From UBA11612 sp965228575 (GTDB taxonomy: Bacteria; Pseudomonadota; Alphaproteobacteria; Rhodospirillales; Rhodospirillaceae), in NCBI GenBank assembly GCA_965228575.1, contig CBDDHW010000007.1, positions 46,775 to 110,774 on the forward strand: a stretch of DNA of 64,000 nt. The letters are read 5' to 3'. The notes below the pieces were generated by a model that saw only the letters and a list, made by a program, of their open reading frames with translations, ran no database searches and was not told where the DNA came from. Of the stretch, positions 18,147 to 26,324 are shown piece after piece; the first letter of the stretch is position 1, and each line of letters opens with the position of its first letter. The position numbers and the translations under genes are program-made.

Positions 18147-19112
18147 CTAATGTATGCGGGTCAGAGCGACTCTAGATGTGGTTTGATCTTGTCCTGAGAC
18201 TTTAGCATCGAACATAGCGTGCGTTGCTCTCAATAGAAGCTTTTGCGCAGTGGCGACCGGATCATCGTCCTTTTTAATTTCGCACACCGAAACACCGCAT
18301 GTAGCTGTAAGCATGTGCTGACCCTGATCTGTCAGAATCGGACCTGTGAGCGCGTTGGCGAGAGCTCGTGTTTTTGAGAGTGCGTGGCTAGCCAATAGAA
18401 TGTCACTCATCAACAATCCGAATTCGTCGCCACCAATGCGCGCAAGAAAATCTGTTTCGGATTTATTGGGTTCAAGTCGTGTGGCGGCGACTTGCAGCGC
18501 TTCATCGCCTACATCATGCCCAAGTTTGGTATTGATGAATTTCATTCCGTCGAGGTTAAACAAGGCCACTCCAATCATCCCTCCGGCCGCCCGGCTGTCC
18601 GACACCGACTGCGTCAACTGCTCGAGAAACGACAATCTGTTTGGAAGGCTTGTCAGGGGATCGAAATAGGCAGCTCGGGTGAGGTGTCTTTCACGACGGT
18701 GGCCTGCGATAGCATAGCGAATGGACCGATCAAGGCTCTCGACGGTTAGATCGCCTTTGACCAAAAAATCGTATGCGCCATGAGTGAGAACTTCTTCATC
18801 GATACTTCGGTCATCGATCGCGGTGACGACAACAAAAGGAATGTCGAAGTTGTTGCGACGCGCCTCCTCCATTAAGTCCACGCCAGTATTCGGATGGAGG
18901 TGATAGTCGGCCAAGCACAAATCTATTGGCGTATGGGTCATGACTTGCAGAGCAGATGGAATGGTGTCCGCGTGATGGATGTGGGAACTCTGCACACCGA
19001 CTGTTTGCAAAAACTTCTTGATAAGAGCCGCATCCATTGCTCGATCTTCGAACACAAGAATTTGAAGGGCTTTGGTTTCGATTTGAGGATGCTTAACGGG
19101 ATGCTCGGTCAT
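18147..19112 (-). CDS. Response regulator with GGDEF output (diguanylate cyclase)
   Basis: A 321-residue two-domain protein. A receiver domain occupies residues about 17-130, with the phosphorylated aspartate in LADYHLHP and the conserved lysine in FLVKGD. A GGDEF domain follows (FDPLTSLPNR, NLDGMKFIN, and the intact signature RIGGDEFG), so it should make c-di-GMP when phosphorylated. No cognate histidine kinase is adjacent. Together with the degenerate GGDEF gene downstream and the EAL-like and PAS-GGDEF genes elsewhere it suggests active c-di-GMP signalling in this region. Confidence 0.9.
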   Translation of the reverse strand: MTEHPVKHPQIETKALQILVFEDRAMDAALIKKFLQTVGVQSSHIHHADTIPSALQVMTHTPIDLCLADYHLHPNTGVDLMEEARRNNFDIPFVVVTAIDDRSIDEEVLTHGAYDFLVKGDLTVESLDRSIRYAIAGHRRERHLTRAAYFDPLTSLPNRLSFLEQLTQSVSDSRAAGGMIGVALFNLDGMKFINTKLGHDVGDEALQVAATRLEPNKSETDFLARIGGDEFGLLMSDILLASHALSKTRALANALTGPILTDQGQHMLTATCGVSVCEIKKDDDPVATAQKLLLRATHAMFDAKVSGQDQTTSRVALTRIH

Positions 19113-19433
19113 CGGTTCTTTTGATTTTTACGGTCTGTCGGCCGACTTTGTTTCAACTTCCCGCAGTGTACTCAAAGGGTGTTGATAGAAAGTGAATCGG
19201 TCGATCCTAAATCTGGTTTCATATATGGAGTGGCAGAGCGGGATGGCAGGCGAAAAAACCACGTGGAGTCGGATATTTTCGGCGGACCGCCTGATTGAAA
19301 TATCGTTGCGTAAACCGGGTTTAGGTTCGGCTAAAAGCGGAAAAAGTCGCTCTTAAAACTACCACTGCCGCAGCATTTATGGTGCCTCGGCATGCCGTTG
19401 AATAGAACCTCTCGATTTCAGCGTGTTCGACCC

Positions 19434-19456
19434 GTGCATTTGGAAAAAAAATGCAC
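19434..19456. other. Inverted repeat GTGCATT / AATGCAC
   Basis: Perfect seven-base arms around a nine-base purine-rich loop, in the non-coding region upstream of tonB. It could be an RNA hairpin or an operator. Confidence 0.4.
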
Positions 19457-19497
19457 GACATTTTCAGATTACAAAATTTCTTTACGCAATTGAAAGT

Positions 19498-19523
19498 TTG
19501 GAACTTTTTTGGTTTCGTTCCAA
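19498..19523. other. Inverted repeat TTGGAAC / GTTCCAA
   Basis: Perfect seven-base arms around a 12-base T-rich loop, 41 bases after the preceding inverted repeat. The two together suggest a structured transcript or a pair of regulatory sites. Confidence 0.4.
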
Positions 19524-19914
19524 TCTAGGACGCTGCCTGGGCACTCCTTGGGCCGTGGATTCTCTACGGAATTCAGGATGAGTGTAATTTTGTGACAGCC
19601 ATCTCACTGAAAGGGCCGTATTCGCCACTATCAATCTCAGCCGCGGTAATTCTTGCTCTGCGGAGGGTTTCTCATGATATTTTTATTCAAGATACATTCC
19701 TGACTTGACAGTTAAGGGCTCATGACGTTGTTTAACCCTGTCCTGTGGGTTTGATTCTTGGGGGATCACAATCGGGGGGTGCTGGGAGCGGCAGGAAGTA
19801 TGCCGAGCCTTTTTTGTCAGTGAAGTTGCCATCCGGCACCTGTCCTGTTAGACCCTCGACGCTTCTCCGCCCAGCGGGACTGACCATAACGCCAGCCCAT
19901 TTTCGAGTGTGCAA

Positions 19915-20550
19915 ATGTCAGATAAATATATGCCTTCGTCTTCCAAGTCCGCGGAAAAGAATACGAGCCGCACGGTAGGTTTTGTTTTCGTTGTGCTTCT
20001 GCATGTTGGGGCCTTTTATGCACTGCAATCTGGCCTTGCAAAGAACTTCGTTGACGCGTTGGCAGGGCCACTAGAGGCGAGCTTGATCGAAGAGACGGTT
20101 ATTGAAGATGCGCCGCCTCCGCCTCCGCCGCCCGATTTTGAAGCGCCGCCGCCAGCATTTATCCCATTGCCGGATATTGCAATTGAAGCGCCAGCTCCAC
20201 AGCAAACGATTTCCAAAGTAACCGCGGTCAAAAAGCCGCCGCCGCCGCCGCCGCCGCCGAAAATTGTTCCACCGCGTTCAAACCCACGGCGTCCGATTAC
20301 ACAACCGCCATATCCAACTATGTCTCGCCGTTTGGGCGAAGAGGGTGTCGTCACACTATTGCTTACGGTTGACGAGAATGGCCGTGTGACCGAGGCGAGA
20401 GTTGACCAGAGCAGCGGTTTTGAGCGTCTTGATGAAGCGGCCGTTAGAGAGGCTCTTCGCAGATGGCGCCTAATTCCGGGAACTATTAACGGTAAGGCGT
20501 CGTCAATGCAGTTTAAGTTTGCGGTGAGATTTAGAATTGAGGACGCCTAA
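19915..20550 (+). CDS. tonB: TonB-family energy transducer
   Basis: Links the inner-membrane proton force to outer-membrane TonB-dependent receptors. The 211-residue protein has one N-terminal membrane helix (FVFVVLLHVGAFYAL), a proline-rich periplasmic spacer with a run of eight CCG codons (20236-20259), and the C-terminal TonB fold (YPTMSRRLGEEGVVTLLLTVDENGRV, then the LDEAAVREALRRWRLIPG helix-strand). It is the first gene of the set with exbB, two exbD genes and a TPR gene. A GTG two codons upstream (19909) could also start it. Confidence 0.92.
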   Translation: MSDKYMPSSSKSAEKNTSRTVGFVFVVLLHVGAFYALQSGLAKNFVDALAGPLEASLIEETVIEDAPPPPPPPDFEAPPPAFIPLPDIAIEAPAPQQTISKVTAVKKPPPPPPPPKIVPPRSNPRRPITQPPYPTMSRRLGEEGVVTLLLTVDENGRVTEARVDQSSGFERLDEAAVREALRRWRLIPGTINGKASSMQFKFAVRFRIEDA

Positions 20551-20668
20551 GGCTTAAGGGACTGAGTTTGTCTCCGCGCGAAACGTTGAGCGTTTGAGGC
20601 AAGCGATAAGAAGCAGGTTCGAATATTAACTAGATTAACTAGATATGAGTGGTAGTGAGGATCACAAC

Positions 20669-21607
20669 ATGAACACCCGATTGAATATTTTTTCCAAGCT
20701 TTCAGCTTTAATCCCGACTCTTGCGATAGTCGCGGCCTTGGGCTTTGCTCCTGGCGTTGTCGCGCAAGACGAGGCTGCCCCGGCAGATGCCGCTCCGGCT
20801 GACGCTGCTCCGGCAGACGCGATGCTCGATACCAGCGACCCGTTTGCGGACGATGGCCTGGGCATGGGTATGGACGAGGGTGCAGCTGCTGATCCCAGTG
20901 CTGTCACTGACGATGGAATGGGGGAAGCCGAGACGCTTGAAAACCCGTACGGCATCACGGCGATGCTTGAGCAGGGCGACTTTGTTGGCCATGCGACCTT
21001 TACGATCTTGGTCATCATGTCGATTGGCTCTTGGTACATCATGGTGCTGCGCCTGATCGATACAACCATCCTTTTCCGTCAAGCCAACGCTATGCAGAAG
21101 AATTTCTGGACGGCTGGGAGCCTCAAGGAAGGTCTTACCAAGTTGGAACCCAACAGCGCGTTTCGGACCATTGTTGACGATGGGTTGAAGGCTGCTGAAC
21201 ACCACGAAGGCAAGATGACAGACTCAGTTGACCTCAATGAGTGGGTGACAATGTCTCTTCAACGCTCCTCGGATGCTGTGAATGCCAGATTGCAAAGCGG
21301 CCTGGCGGTTCTTGCCAGCGTGGGTTCGACGGCACCGTTCGTGGGATTGTTCGGAACTGTTTGGGGGATTTTGAACGCGCTGATCGCGATCGGTGTGTCC
21401 GGTCAGGTGTCCATCGATAAGGTCGCCGGTCCTCTTGGTGAAGCTTTGATCATGACCGCGATTGGTCTGTTCGTCGCTGTTCCGGCCGTGTTGGGCTACA
21501 ACTTCTACGTTCGCCGCAACAAGGTCCTTATGGAGCGCGTGCGCAACTTCTCCGCTGATATTCATGCGGTGTTGTTGAGCAGCAAACAAGGCCAAGCGGC
21601 TGAGTAG
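20669..21607 (+). CDS. exbB: ExbB/TolQ-family proton channel protein with exported N-terminus
   Basis: Pentameric motor component that works with ExbD and TonB in the inner membrane. The 312-residue protein starts with a signal sequence and an acidic Ala-Pro-Asp spacer made of three 15-base repeats (20774-20818), followed by the MotA/TolQ/ExbB domain: a helix near residue 105 (FTILVIMSIGSWYI) and the two long helices around GSTAPFVGLFGTVWG and ALIMTAIGLFVAVPAV. The ATG at 20669 has GAGG upstream, while that at 20645 has no ribosome site and is preceded by a short duplicated ATTAACTAG. The long N-terminal extension is common in alphaproteobacterial ExbB. Confidence 0.92.
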   Translation: MNTRLNIFSKLSALIPTLAIVAALGFAPGVVAQDEAAPADAAPADAAPADAMLDTSDPFADDGLGMGMDEGAAADPSAVTDDGMGEAETLENPYGITAMLEQGDFVGHATFTILVIMSIGSWYIMVLRLIDTTILFRQANAMQKNFWTAGSLKEGLTKLEPNSAFRTIVDDGLKAAEHHEGKMTDSVDLNEWVTMSLQRSSDAVNARLQSGLAVLASVGSTAPFVGLFGTVWGILNALIAIGVSGQVSIDKVAGPLGEALIMTAIGLFVAVPAVLGYNFYVRRNKVLMERVRNFSADIHAVLLSSKQGQAAE

Positions 21608-21659
21608 TCCACGTACACTTTGGTTAGATCCACTTCGATTTGAATTAAGGAGATAAGCT

Positions 21660-22103
21660 ATGGCCGGCGGAGTTATGTCGGAAGACGGAGAAGACGAAGT
21701 CGAAACAACAATGAATGTCATTCCTTTGGTTGACGTCATGTTGGTCTTGCTCATCATCTTCTTGATTACGATCCCTTCAGCGATCAGTACGGTCGAAGTG
21801 GAACTACCAGAGGTGTCTAACCAAGTTACCGAAACCCGCCCGGAAAACATTATTCTCGCAGTTGATGCAGACGGGCGGATTTATTGGAACGAAGGTCAGG
21901 TCACTTACGAGGAACTTTACAGCCGGATTGCTGAGGCATCGGTTATTGTGCCGCAGCCCGAAGTTCATGTTCGTGGAGACATTGAGGCTCGTTTTGAGCA
22001 TGTGGGTCGCGTTTTGGCCATCGCACAGCGTGGCGGTATCATGAAGGTAGGGTTTATTACTGACCCGGAAACCGGCATGACCGTGTCGCGCTTTACGTAC
22101 TAA
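21660..22103 (+). CDS. exbD: ExbD/TolR-family protein (first copy)
   Basis: A 147-residue motor partner of ExbB. It has the single membrane helix with the essential aspartate in MNVIPLVDVMLVLLIIFLI and a periplasmic domain ending in MKVGFITDP. The start is preceded by AAGGAGATAAG. It lies 52 bases after exbB and 16 before the second exbD. Confidence 0.93.
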   Translation: MAGGVMSEDGEDEVETTMNVIPLVDVMLVLLIIFLITIPSAISTVEVELPEVSNQVTETRPENIILAVDADGRIYWNEGQVTYEELYSRIAEASVIVPQPEVHVRGDIEARFEHVGRVLAIAQRGGIMKVGFITDPETGMTVSRFTY

Positions 22104-22119
22104 GTAGCGGAGAAGAACG

Positions 22120-22542
22120 ATGGGAGCGAGTGTAGGTCCAGCTTCAGGTGAAAATGAAGCTATGGTGGAGATGAACGTTATTCCGCTGATCGACATTATG
22201 TTGGTCTTGCTGATTATGTTTATCATCAGTCTGCCGATCCAAACCCATGCAGTTAAACTGGATATGCCGCGGCCGAACGATGCAGCGCAGCAGTCCGAAC
22301 CGGTGGTTATTCAGTTGGACGTTGATTTTGACGGGACGGTTCTTTGGAATGGGACGGTCGTCGCCTCAGAAGCACAACTGCAGTCTTTTTTGCAGTCGAT
22401 TTCTCTGCAAGAGCCGCAGCCTGAAATTCACCTACGACCTAACCGATTGGCCAAATATGATATCGTGGCCAAGGTGTTGGCGTACGCACAAAGGTTAGGA
22501 GTGCGCAAAATCGGTTTTGTTGGCAACGAGCAATACCTATAA
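22120..22542 (+). CDS. exbD: ExbD/TolR-family protein (second copy)
   Basis: A 140-residue paralogue of the preceding gene, with the same membrane helix and aspartate (MNVIPLIDIMLVLLIMFII) and the periplasmic ending RKIGFVGNEQYL. The two differ strongly in the periplasmic part, so they may form a heteromeric ExbD unit. Such double exbD operons occur with alphaproteobacterial and Vibrio-type TonB2 systems. Confidence 0.93.
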   Translation: MGASVGPASGENEAMVEMNVIPLIDIMLVLLIMFIISLPIQTHAVKLDMPRPNDAAQQSEPVVIQLDVDFDGTVLWNGTVVASEAQLQSFLQSISLQEPQPEIHLRPNRLAKYDIVAKVLAYAQRLGVRKIGFVGNEQYL

Positions 22543-22612
22543 AAGGCTCAAGATTGCCATAATATCGCCAAGGAGTCTGACGACGCTTGGCATGTCTTAT
22601 AAATTTGGGGGG

Positions 22613-22636
22613 CGCCAGTAGATTTGTTTACTGGCG
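22613..22636 (+). other. Intergenic hairpin before the TPR gene
   Basis: CGCCAGTA and TACTGGCG pair perfectly around an eight-base loop; no T run follows. It may be a processing or partial attenuation site between the ExbD and TPR genes. Confidence 0.4.
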
Positions 22637-22662
22637 TTCCTCGTTCGTCTGAGAGGGTAGAA

Positions 22663-23913
22663 ATGAAAAAGCAAAATGTTGTCTCCGCAATTGCGATGTC
22701 GCTGGTATTGGCGGCAGGCGCTGTAGGGCCTGCGACGATTCTCCTTAGCCCCCAGCCTTCCGTCGCGGCTGAACAAACATTATCGACCGCTGTCGGGCGT
22801 CCGCTGCTTGCGGCACGAGACTTAGCGAACGAACAGAAATTTGATGAAGCGCTCGTCAAAGCAAAGGAAGCGGACGCGGTGTCCGGGAAGACTCCTTATG
22901 AGGAGTACATGGTCAGCGAGATTATGGGCTCGATTTACCTTCAATCGCGCCAATATGCTAACGCAGCTCAGACTCTTGAGCGTTCGGTTGCCACGGGACA
23001 GTTGGCACCCCAAGATTTGGCCGCTCGCATTAAGTTGTTGAGCCAAGTTTACTATCAGGTCAAAAACTACCGCAAAGCCATTGAGTATGGGCAGCAAGTA
23101 CTGCAAGGCGCTGCGAACGATACCGAAACGATGGTGATCGTTGGTCAAAGCCAATACTTGCTTGGGCAGCATCAGGCTGCCGCGTCGACCATGCGCAATG
23201 TCGTTCGCACAGCGCAACGAGCCAGGGCGACAGTCCAAGAAACATGGCTACAGCTTTTGTTGGCTGCCGAGTATGAACTTGGGAACAGCGACGGGGTGCG
23301 GGCGACACTTCAGCAGTTGGTTCGGCTTTATCCTACTGATCGGTACTGGCGGGATTACGTTAGCCAAGTGGAGCAAAGTTTGACCGGCTCTTCGACTAAA
23401 ACGGCGCTCGATATCCTGCGCTTTAGGTTGTCCAGTGGCGCAATGGAAAGTGCGAAAGACTATACAGATATGGCCGAGCTTGCGCTCCAAGAAGGCTTGC
23501 CGGGCGATGCCCAGCGGGCACTTGAAAGTGGTCAGGAAGCTGGCCTCATTGGCACGGGCCCGGATGCAAGCCGTCATGAGCGTTTGATGACAATGGCGGT
23601 TGAGCGTGCGACTGACGACAAGGCCAATTTGACGGCCGGTGCGGCCGAGGCTGCCGCCATGGAGGCTGGTGACGCGGATGTCAGCTTTGGCGAAGCTTAT
23701 TGGACATACGGACAATACGCTGAAGCGATAGAAGCGATCCAACGAGGCATTGAGAAAGGTGTTTCGAACGCGGACGAAGCCCAATTGCGTCTTGGCATGG
23801 CTTACCTCGGTGCTGGAAATCGGTCTCAGGCGAACGCGGCCTTTAGGCAGATTACGTCGGGTACGCCGGAGGCGCAGATCGCCGCGCTTTGGGCTTTGAA
23901 AGGCTCTTTGTAA
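22663..23913 (+). CDS. Secreted TPR-repeat protein of the TonB system
   Basis: A 416-residue periplasmic protein. A signal peptide (MKKQN start, hydrophobic to about residue 25, cleavage near SVAAEQ) is followed by several TPR-like helical repeats (for example YANAAQTLERSVATG, YRKAIEYGQQVLQG, YAEAIEAIQRGIEKG). The place in the operon resembles TtpC and similar TPR proteins that assist TonB2-type motors. GAGAGGG precedes the ATG at 22663, which is preferred over the in-frame start at 22624 because it places the signal peptide at the terminus. A strong terminator follows. Confidence 0.85.
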   Translation: MKKQNVVSAIAMSLVLAAGAVGPATILLSPQPSVAAEQTLSTAVGRPLLAARDLANEQKFDEALVKAKEADAVSGKTPYEEYMVSEIMGSIYLQSRQYANAAQTLERSVATGQLAPQDLAARIKLLSQVYYQVKNYRKAIEYGQQVLQGAANDTETMVIVGQSQYLLGQHQAAASTMRNVVRTAQRARATVQETWLQLLLAAEYELGNSDGVRATLQQLVRLYPTDRYWRDYVSQVEQSLTGSSTKTALDILRFRLSSGAMESAKDYTDMAELALQEGLPGDAQRALESGQEAGLIGTGPDASRHERLMTMAVERATDDKANLTAGAAEAAAMEAGDADVSFGEAYWTYGQYAEAIEAIQRGIEKGVSNADEAQLRLGMAYLGAGNRSQANAAFRQITSGTPEAQIAALWALKGSL

Positions 23914-23938
23914 GCGGTCTCATAAAATATTTGCAATG

Positions 23939-23974
23939 AACGCCGGACGGCTTAGCTGTCCGGCGTTTTTTTTT
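23939..23974 (+). terminator. Strong rho-independent terminator of the tonB operon
   Basis: AACGCCGGAC pairs with GTCCGGCGTT around a nine-base loop and is followed by nine T. It ends the tonB-exbB-exbD-exbD-TPR unit. Confidence 0.93.
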
Positions 23975-24061
23975 GGCGAGACTCTCGACGATATCGCTAG
24001 GGTCGATATGATCGTGTTACTATGTAAGTAAGATTGATTTCACACCTTAAGGGCCGAATTC

Positions 24062-25057
24062 ATGCTGATACGCCTTAGAAAAAAATCTGAAGTTTTCTCA
24101 TCGGAAATCACTCCACAAGACGTCTATTTAAACCGTCGTCACCTTATTAAGGGCCTTGGAGCAGCAGCGGGGTCCATCGCGCTGGGAACAACGGCGATTT
24201 CGCGCGCGTACGGTGCGACGTTACCGCACTCGGGGGAAATCTCCGGTATCGTTCCCGGATACAAAAAGCTTGGCGCGCAAGATGAAATTACCAGTGAAGC
24301 CGATGCAACCACCCACAATAATTTTTATGAATTTGGTACCGGGAGAAGAGACCCCAGCGAAAACTCTGGCAGTTTTAAGCCGCGTCCCTGGCAAGTAAAG
24401 GTGGACGGCCTTTGCGCGAATCCTGGACTGCTTGACCTTGATGACCTCGTAAAGCCGCACACAATAGAAGAACGGATTTATCGTCTCCGATGTGTTGAGG
24501 CGTGGTCGATGGTCATTCCGTGGGCGGGAATTCCCCTTGCCGACGTAGTTAAGCGCTTCGAACCTCTCGGTAGCGCGAAGTTTATTAGGTTTGAAACATT
24601 GTTCAGACCTGAGGAGATGCCCGGCCAGCGCCGCAGTCATATTTTGCCATGGCCATACGTCGAGGGCTTGCGGTTGGATGAAGCGTCTAACCCGCTTTCG
24701 ATCCTGGCGGTGGGCATGTACGGGTCAGTTTTGCCCAAGCAAAACGGTGCTCCGTTACGACTTGTTGTCCCGTGGAAGTATGGATTTAAGTCAATCAAGT
24801 CTATCGTTCGCATAACGTTTACGGAAGATGAACCTAAGAACACCTGGCAGGTTATGAACGCACCGGAGTACGGGTTTTATGCAAACGTGAACCCAAATGT
24901 CGATCATCCGAGATGGTCGCAAGCAACGGAACAGCGCATTGGTGAGTGCGAGAGCATCTTTATGCGTTGTCCTAGGCGCAATACGCTCATGTTCAATGGA
25001 TACGAGGAAGAGGTTGCGCACATGTATACCGGCATGGATCTCGCCCGGTATTATTGA
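24062..25057 (+). CDS. msrP: Protein-methionine-sulfoxide reductase, molybdopterin subunit
   Basis: Periplasmic enzyme that repairs oxidised methionine in envelope proteins, formerly YedY. The 331-residue precursor has a twin-arginine signal (NRRHLIKGLGAAAG) and a sulfite-oxidase-type molybdopterin domain with the cofactor cysteine in RLRCVEAWSMVIPW. Conserved segments VPWKYGFKSIKSI and the C-terminal F.GYEEEVA..Y are as in other MsrP. It is followed 47 bases later by its membrane partner msrQ. Confidence 0.95.
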   Translation: MLIRLRKKSEVFSSEITPQDVYLNRRHLIKGLGAAAGSIALGTTAISRAYGATLPHSGEISGIVPGYKKLGAQDEITSEADATTHNNFYEFGTGRRDPSENSGSFKPRPWQVKVDGLCANPGLLDLDDLVKPHTIEERIYRLRCVEAWSMVIPWAGIPLADVVKRFEPLGSAKFIRFETLFRPEEMPGQRRSHILPWPYVEGLRLDEASNPLSILAVGMYGSVLPKQNGAPLRLVVPWKYGFKSIKSIVRITFTEDEPKNTWQVMNAPEYGFYANVNPNVDHPRWSQATEQRIGECESIFMRCPRRNTLMFNGYEEEVAHMYTGMDLARYY

Positions 25058-25104
25058 TGTGAATCGGCCTGGACGAAACCAGGACTCGCGCACAGGTGGC
25101 GCCT

Positions 25105-25743
25105 ATGCCGGTTGAACAAACTTTTTTTCCATCACATCGTAACTTTGTGCGAAGGCTTCTGAAGCCTCTGATCTTCGTTATTTCCTTGGGCCCTGCCATA
25201 TGGCTTATTACCCAAGGAGCGACCGGGGGGCTGGGGGCGAACCCTATCGAAGCGCTCACGCGCGGCCTAGGTGACTGGGCATTGAGATTTTTACTTTTGG
25301 CTCTTGCCGTTACACCGCTGCGCATTGTTACGGGATGGGGTCAAATTGCCCAGTTGCGCCGCATGTTAGGGTTGTTTGCATTTTTTTATGCGGTCCTCCA
25401 CATGTTGAGTTACGTCTGGCTTGACCACTTTTTTAACTGGCCGGTTCTGTGGGAAGACATCACCAAGCGTATCTATATTACACTTGGTTTTGCAGCCTTG
25501 ATTATGCTGCTCGCTCTCGCAGCGACTTCAACGGATAAAATGATCAAGAGTTTGGGTGGACGCGCATGGAAGCGGCTCCACAGCCTTGTATACGTCGCCG
25601 CGATCGCGGCCGTCGCACATTACTTTCTTATGATCAAAGCTGACTATACTGACCCGCTAATTTATGCGGCTATCCTTGCTCTCCTATTTGGCGTTCGGTT
25701 GATTAACTGGGCAAAACGTTGGCAGGCGCGCAGCAAGACCTAG
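25105..25743 (+). CDS. msrQ: Haem-binding membrane subunit MsrQ
   Basis: Passes electrons from the cytoplasm or quinone pool to MsrP. The 212-residue protein has about six helices of the ferric-reductase-like fold, with haem histidines expected in FYAVLHMLSYVWLDH and in KRLHSLVYVAAIAAVAHYF. The family segment NPIEALTRGLGDWALRFLLL.LAVTPLR is present. The ATG at 25105 is chosen; an in-frame GTG at 25096 is possible. Confidence 0.93.
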   Translation: MPVEQTFFPSHRNFVRRLLKPLIFVISLGPAIWLITQGATGGLGANPIEALTRGLGDWALRFLLLALAVTPLRIVTGWGQIAQLRRMLGLFAFFYAVLHMLSYVWLDHFFNWPVLWEDITKRIYITLGFAALIMLLALAATSTDKMIKSLGGRAWKRLHSLVYVAAIAAVAHYFLMIKADYTDPLIYAAILALLFGVRLINWAKRWQARSKT

Positions 25744-25821
25744 CGGACAGAAACTTTCTGCATATCCGGGATATCGTTGGTGGGGCCTGATTCTGAACAG
25801 CGGCGCACCCAAAGTTTTTCG

Positions 25822-26043
25822 CTAATGGCCTATAGGAATCCTATTGGGGTACTTTTGAGCCGCAGGTTCCTCGGTTTTCAAACGGTTTACGACCTTCAAC
25901 CAAAGAGCTCCACTTTTCCACGCGGCTGTCAGCAGGTGATGTTTCGCGGTACGGGCCGCGTAGTCGAAAGCCTCGGATCCATGAGTGCGCCTCACTTCAT
26001 CGGCAAGCGTGCCCACGTCTGTGTTGTCTATATCATGGTCCAT
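25822..26043 (-). CDS. Hypothetical small protein
   Basis: A 73-residue protein with the core TLADEVRRTHGSEAFDYAART, which recalls a group of very short alphaproteobacterial proteins that have an HG.(D/E)A..YA pattern followed by a tryptophan-containing helix. Function unknown. The start at 26043 has GGAG nine bases upstream; a longer reading to 26157 lacks one. It is convergent with msrQ and divergent from the PAS-GGDEF gene. Confidence 0.65.
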   Translation of the reverse strand: MDHDIDNTDVGTLADEVRRTHGSEAFDYAARTAKHHLLTAAWKSGALWLKVVNRLKTEEPAAQKYPNRIPIGH

Positions 26044-26324
26044 GCTACGAACTCCATTTAGTTTCGATTCAAATATATTATACTGCAAAGGCGAAAATTG
26101 ATCCTTGGATCCCGGGAAACCGCGTGTTTTTGCCTCATGAATAGTCTCGTTCAGCATCTAGGTTTTTTTTTTGAGCTATGTATAAGATGCACTAGGGGCA
26201 AACAAATTCTTGTGAAATTTAGGTTATTTCTGAGCCTGTTAATCCGGCTCCTATTGCTGGTTGCAAGACCGGTGCGCCGGAAAAGAAATGTACACCGCCG
26301 CCAAGTATTGACGGTTCAATTGCG

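Larger units (their letters stand above)
19113..19908. other. Long non-coding region upstream of tonB
   Basis: About 800 bases without a credible gene on either strand; the short open frames here have no family resemblance. It includes two strong hairpins (listed separately) about 400-480 bases before tonB, and a TTGACA at 19705-19710 with only a poor -10 (TTGTTT) 17 bases on. It may hold the tonB promoter and a small RNA. I see no canonical Fur box. Confidence 0.5.

Noticed and set aside
20625..20642. Tandem ATTAACTAG duplication before exbB as a mobile-element target duplication
   Set aside because: The copies are directly adjacent with nothing between them, so there is no inserted element; it is just a short local duplication.
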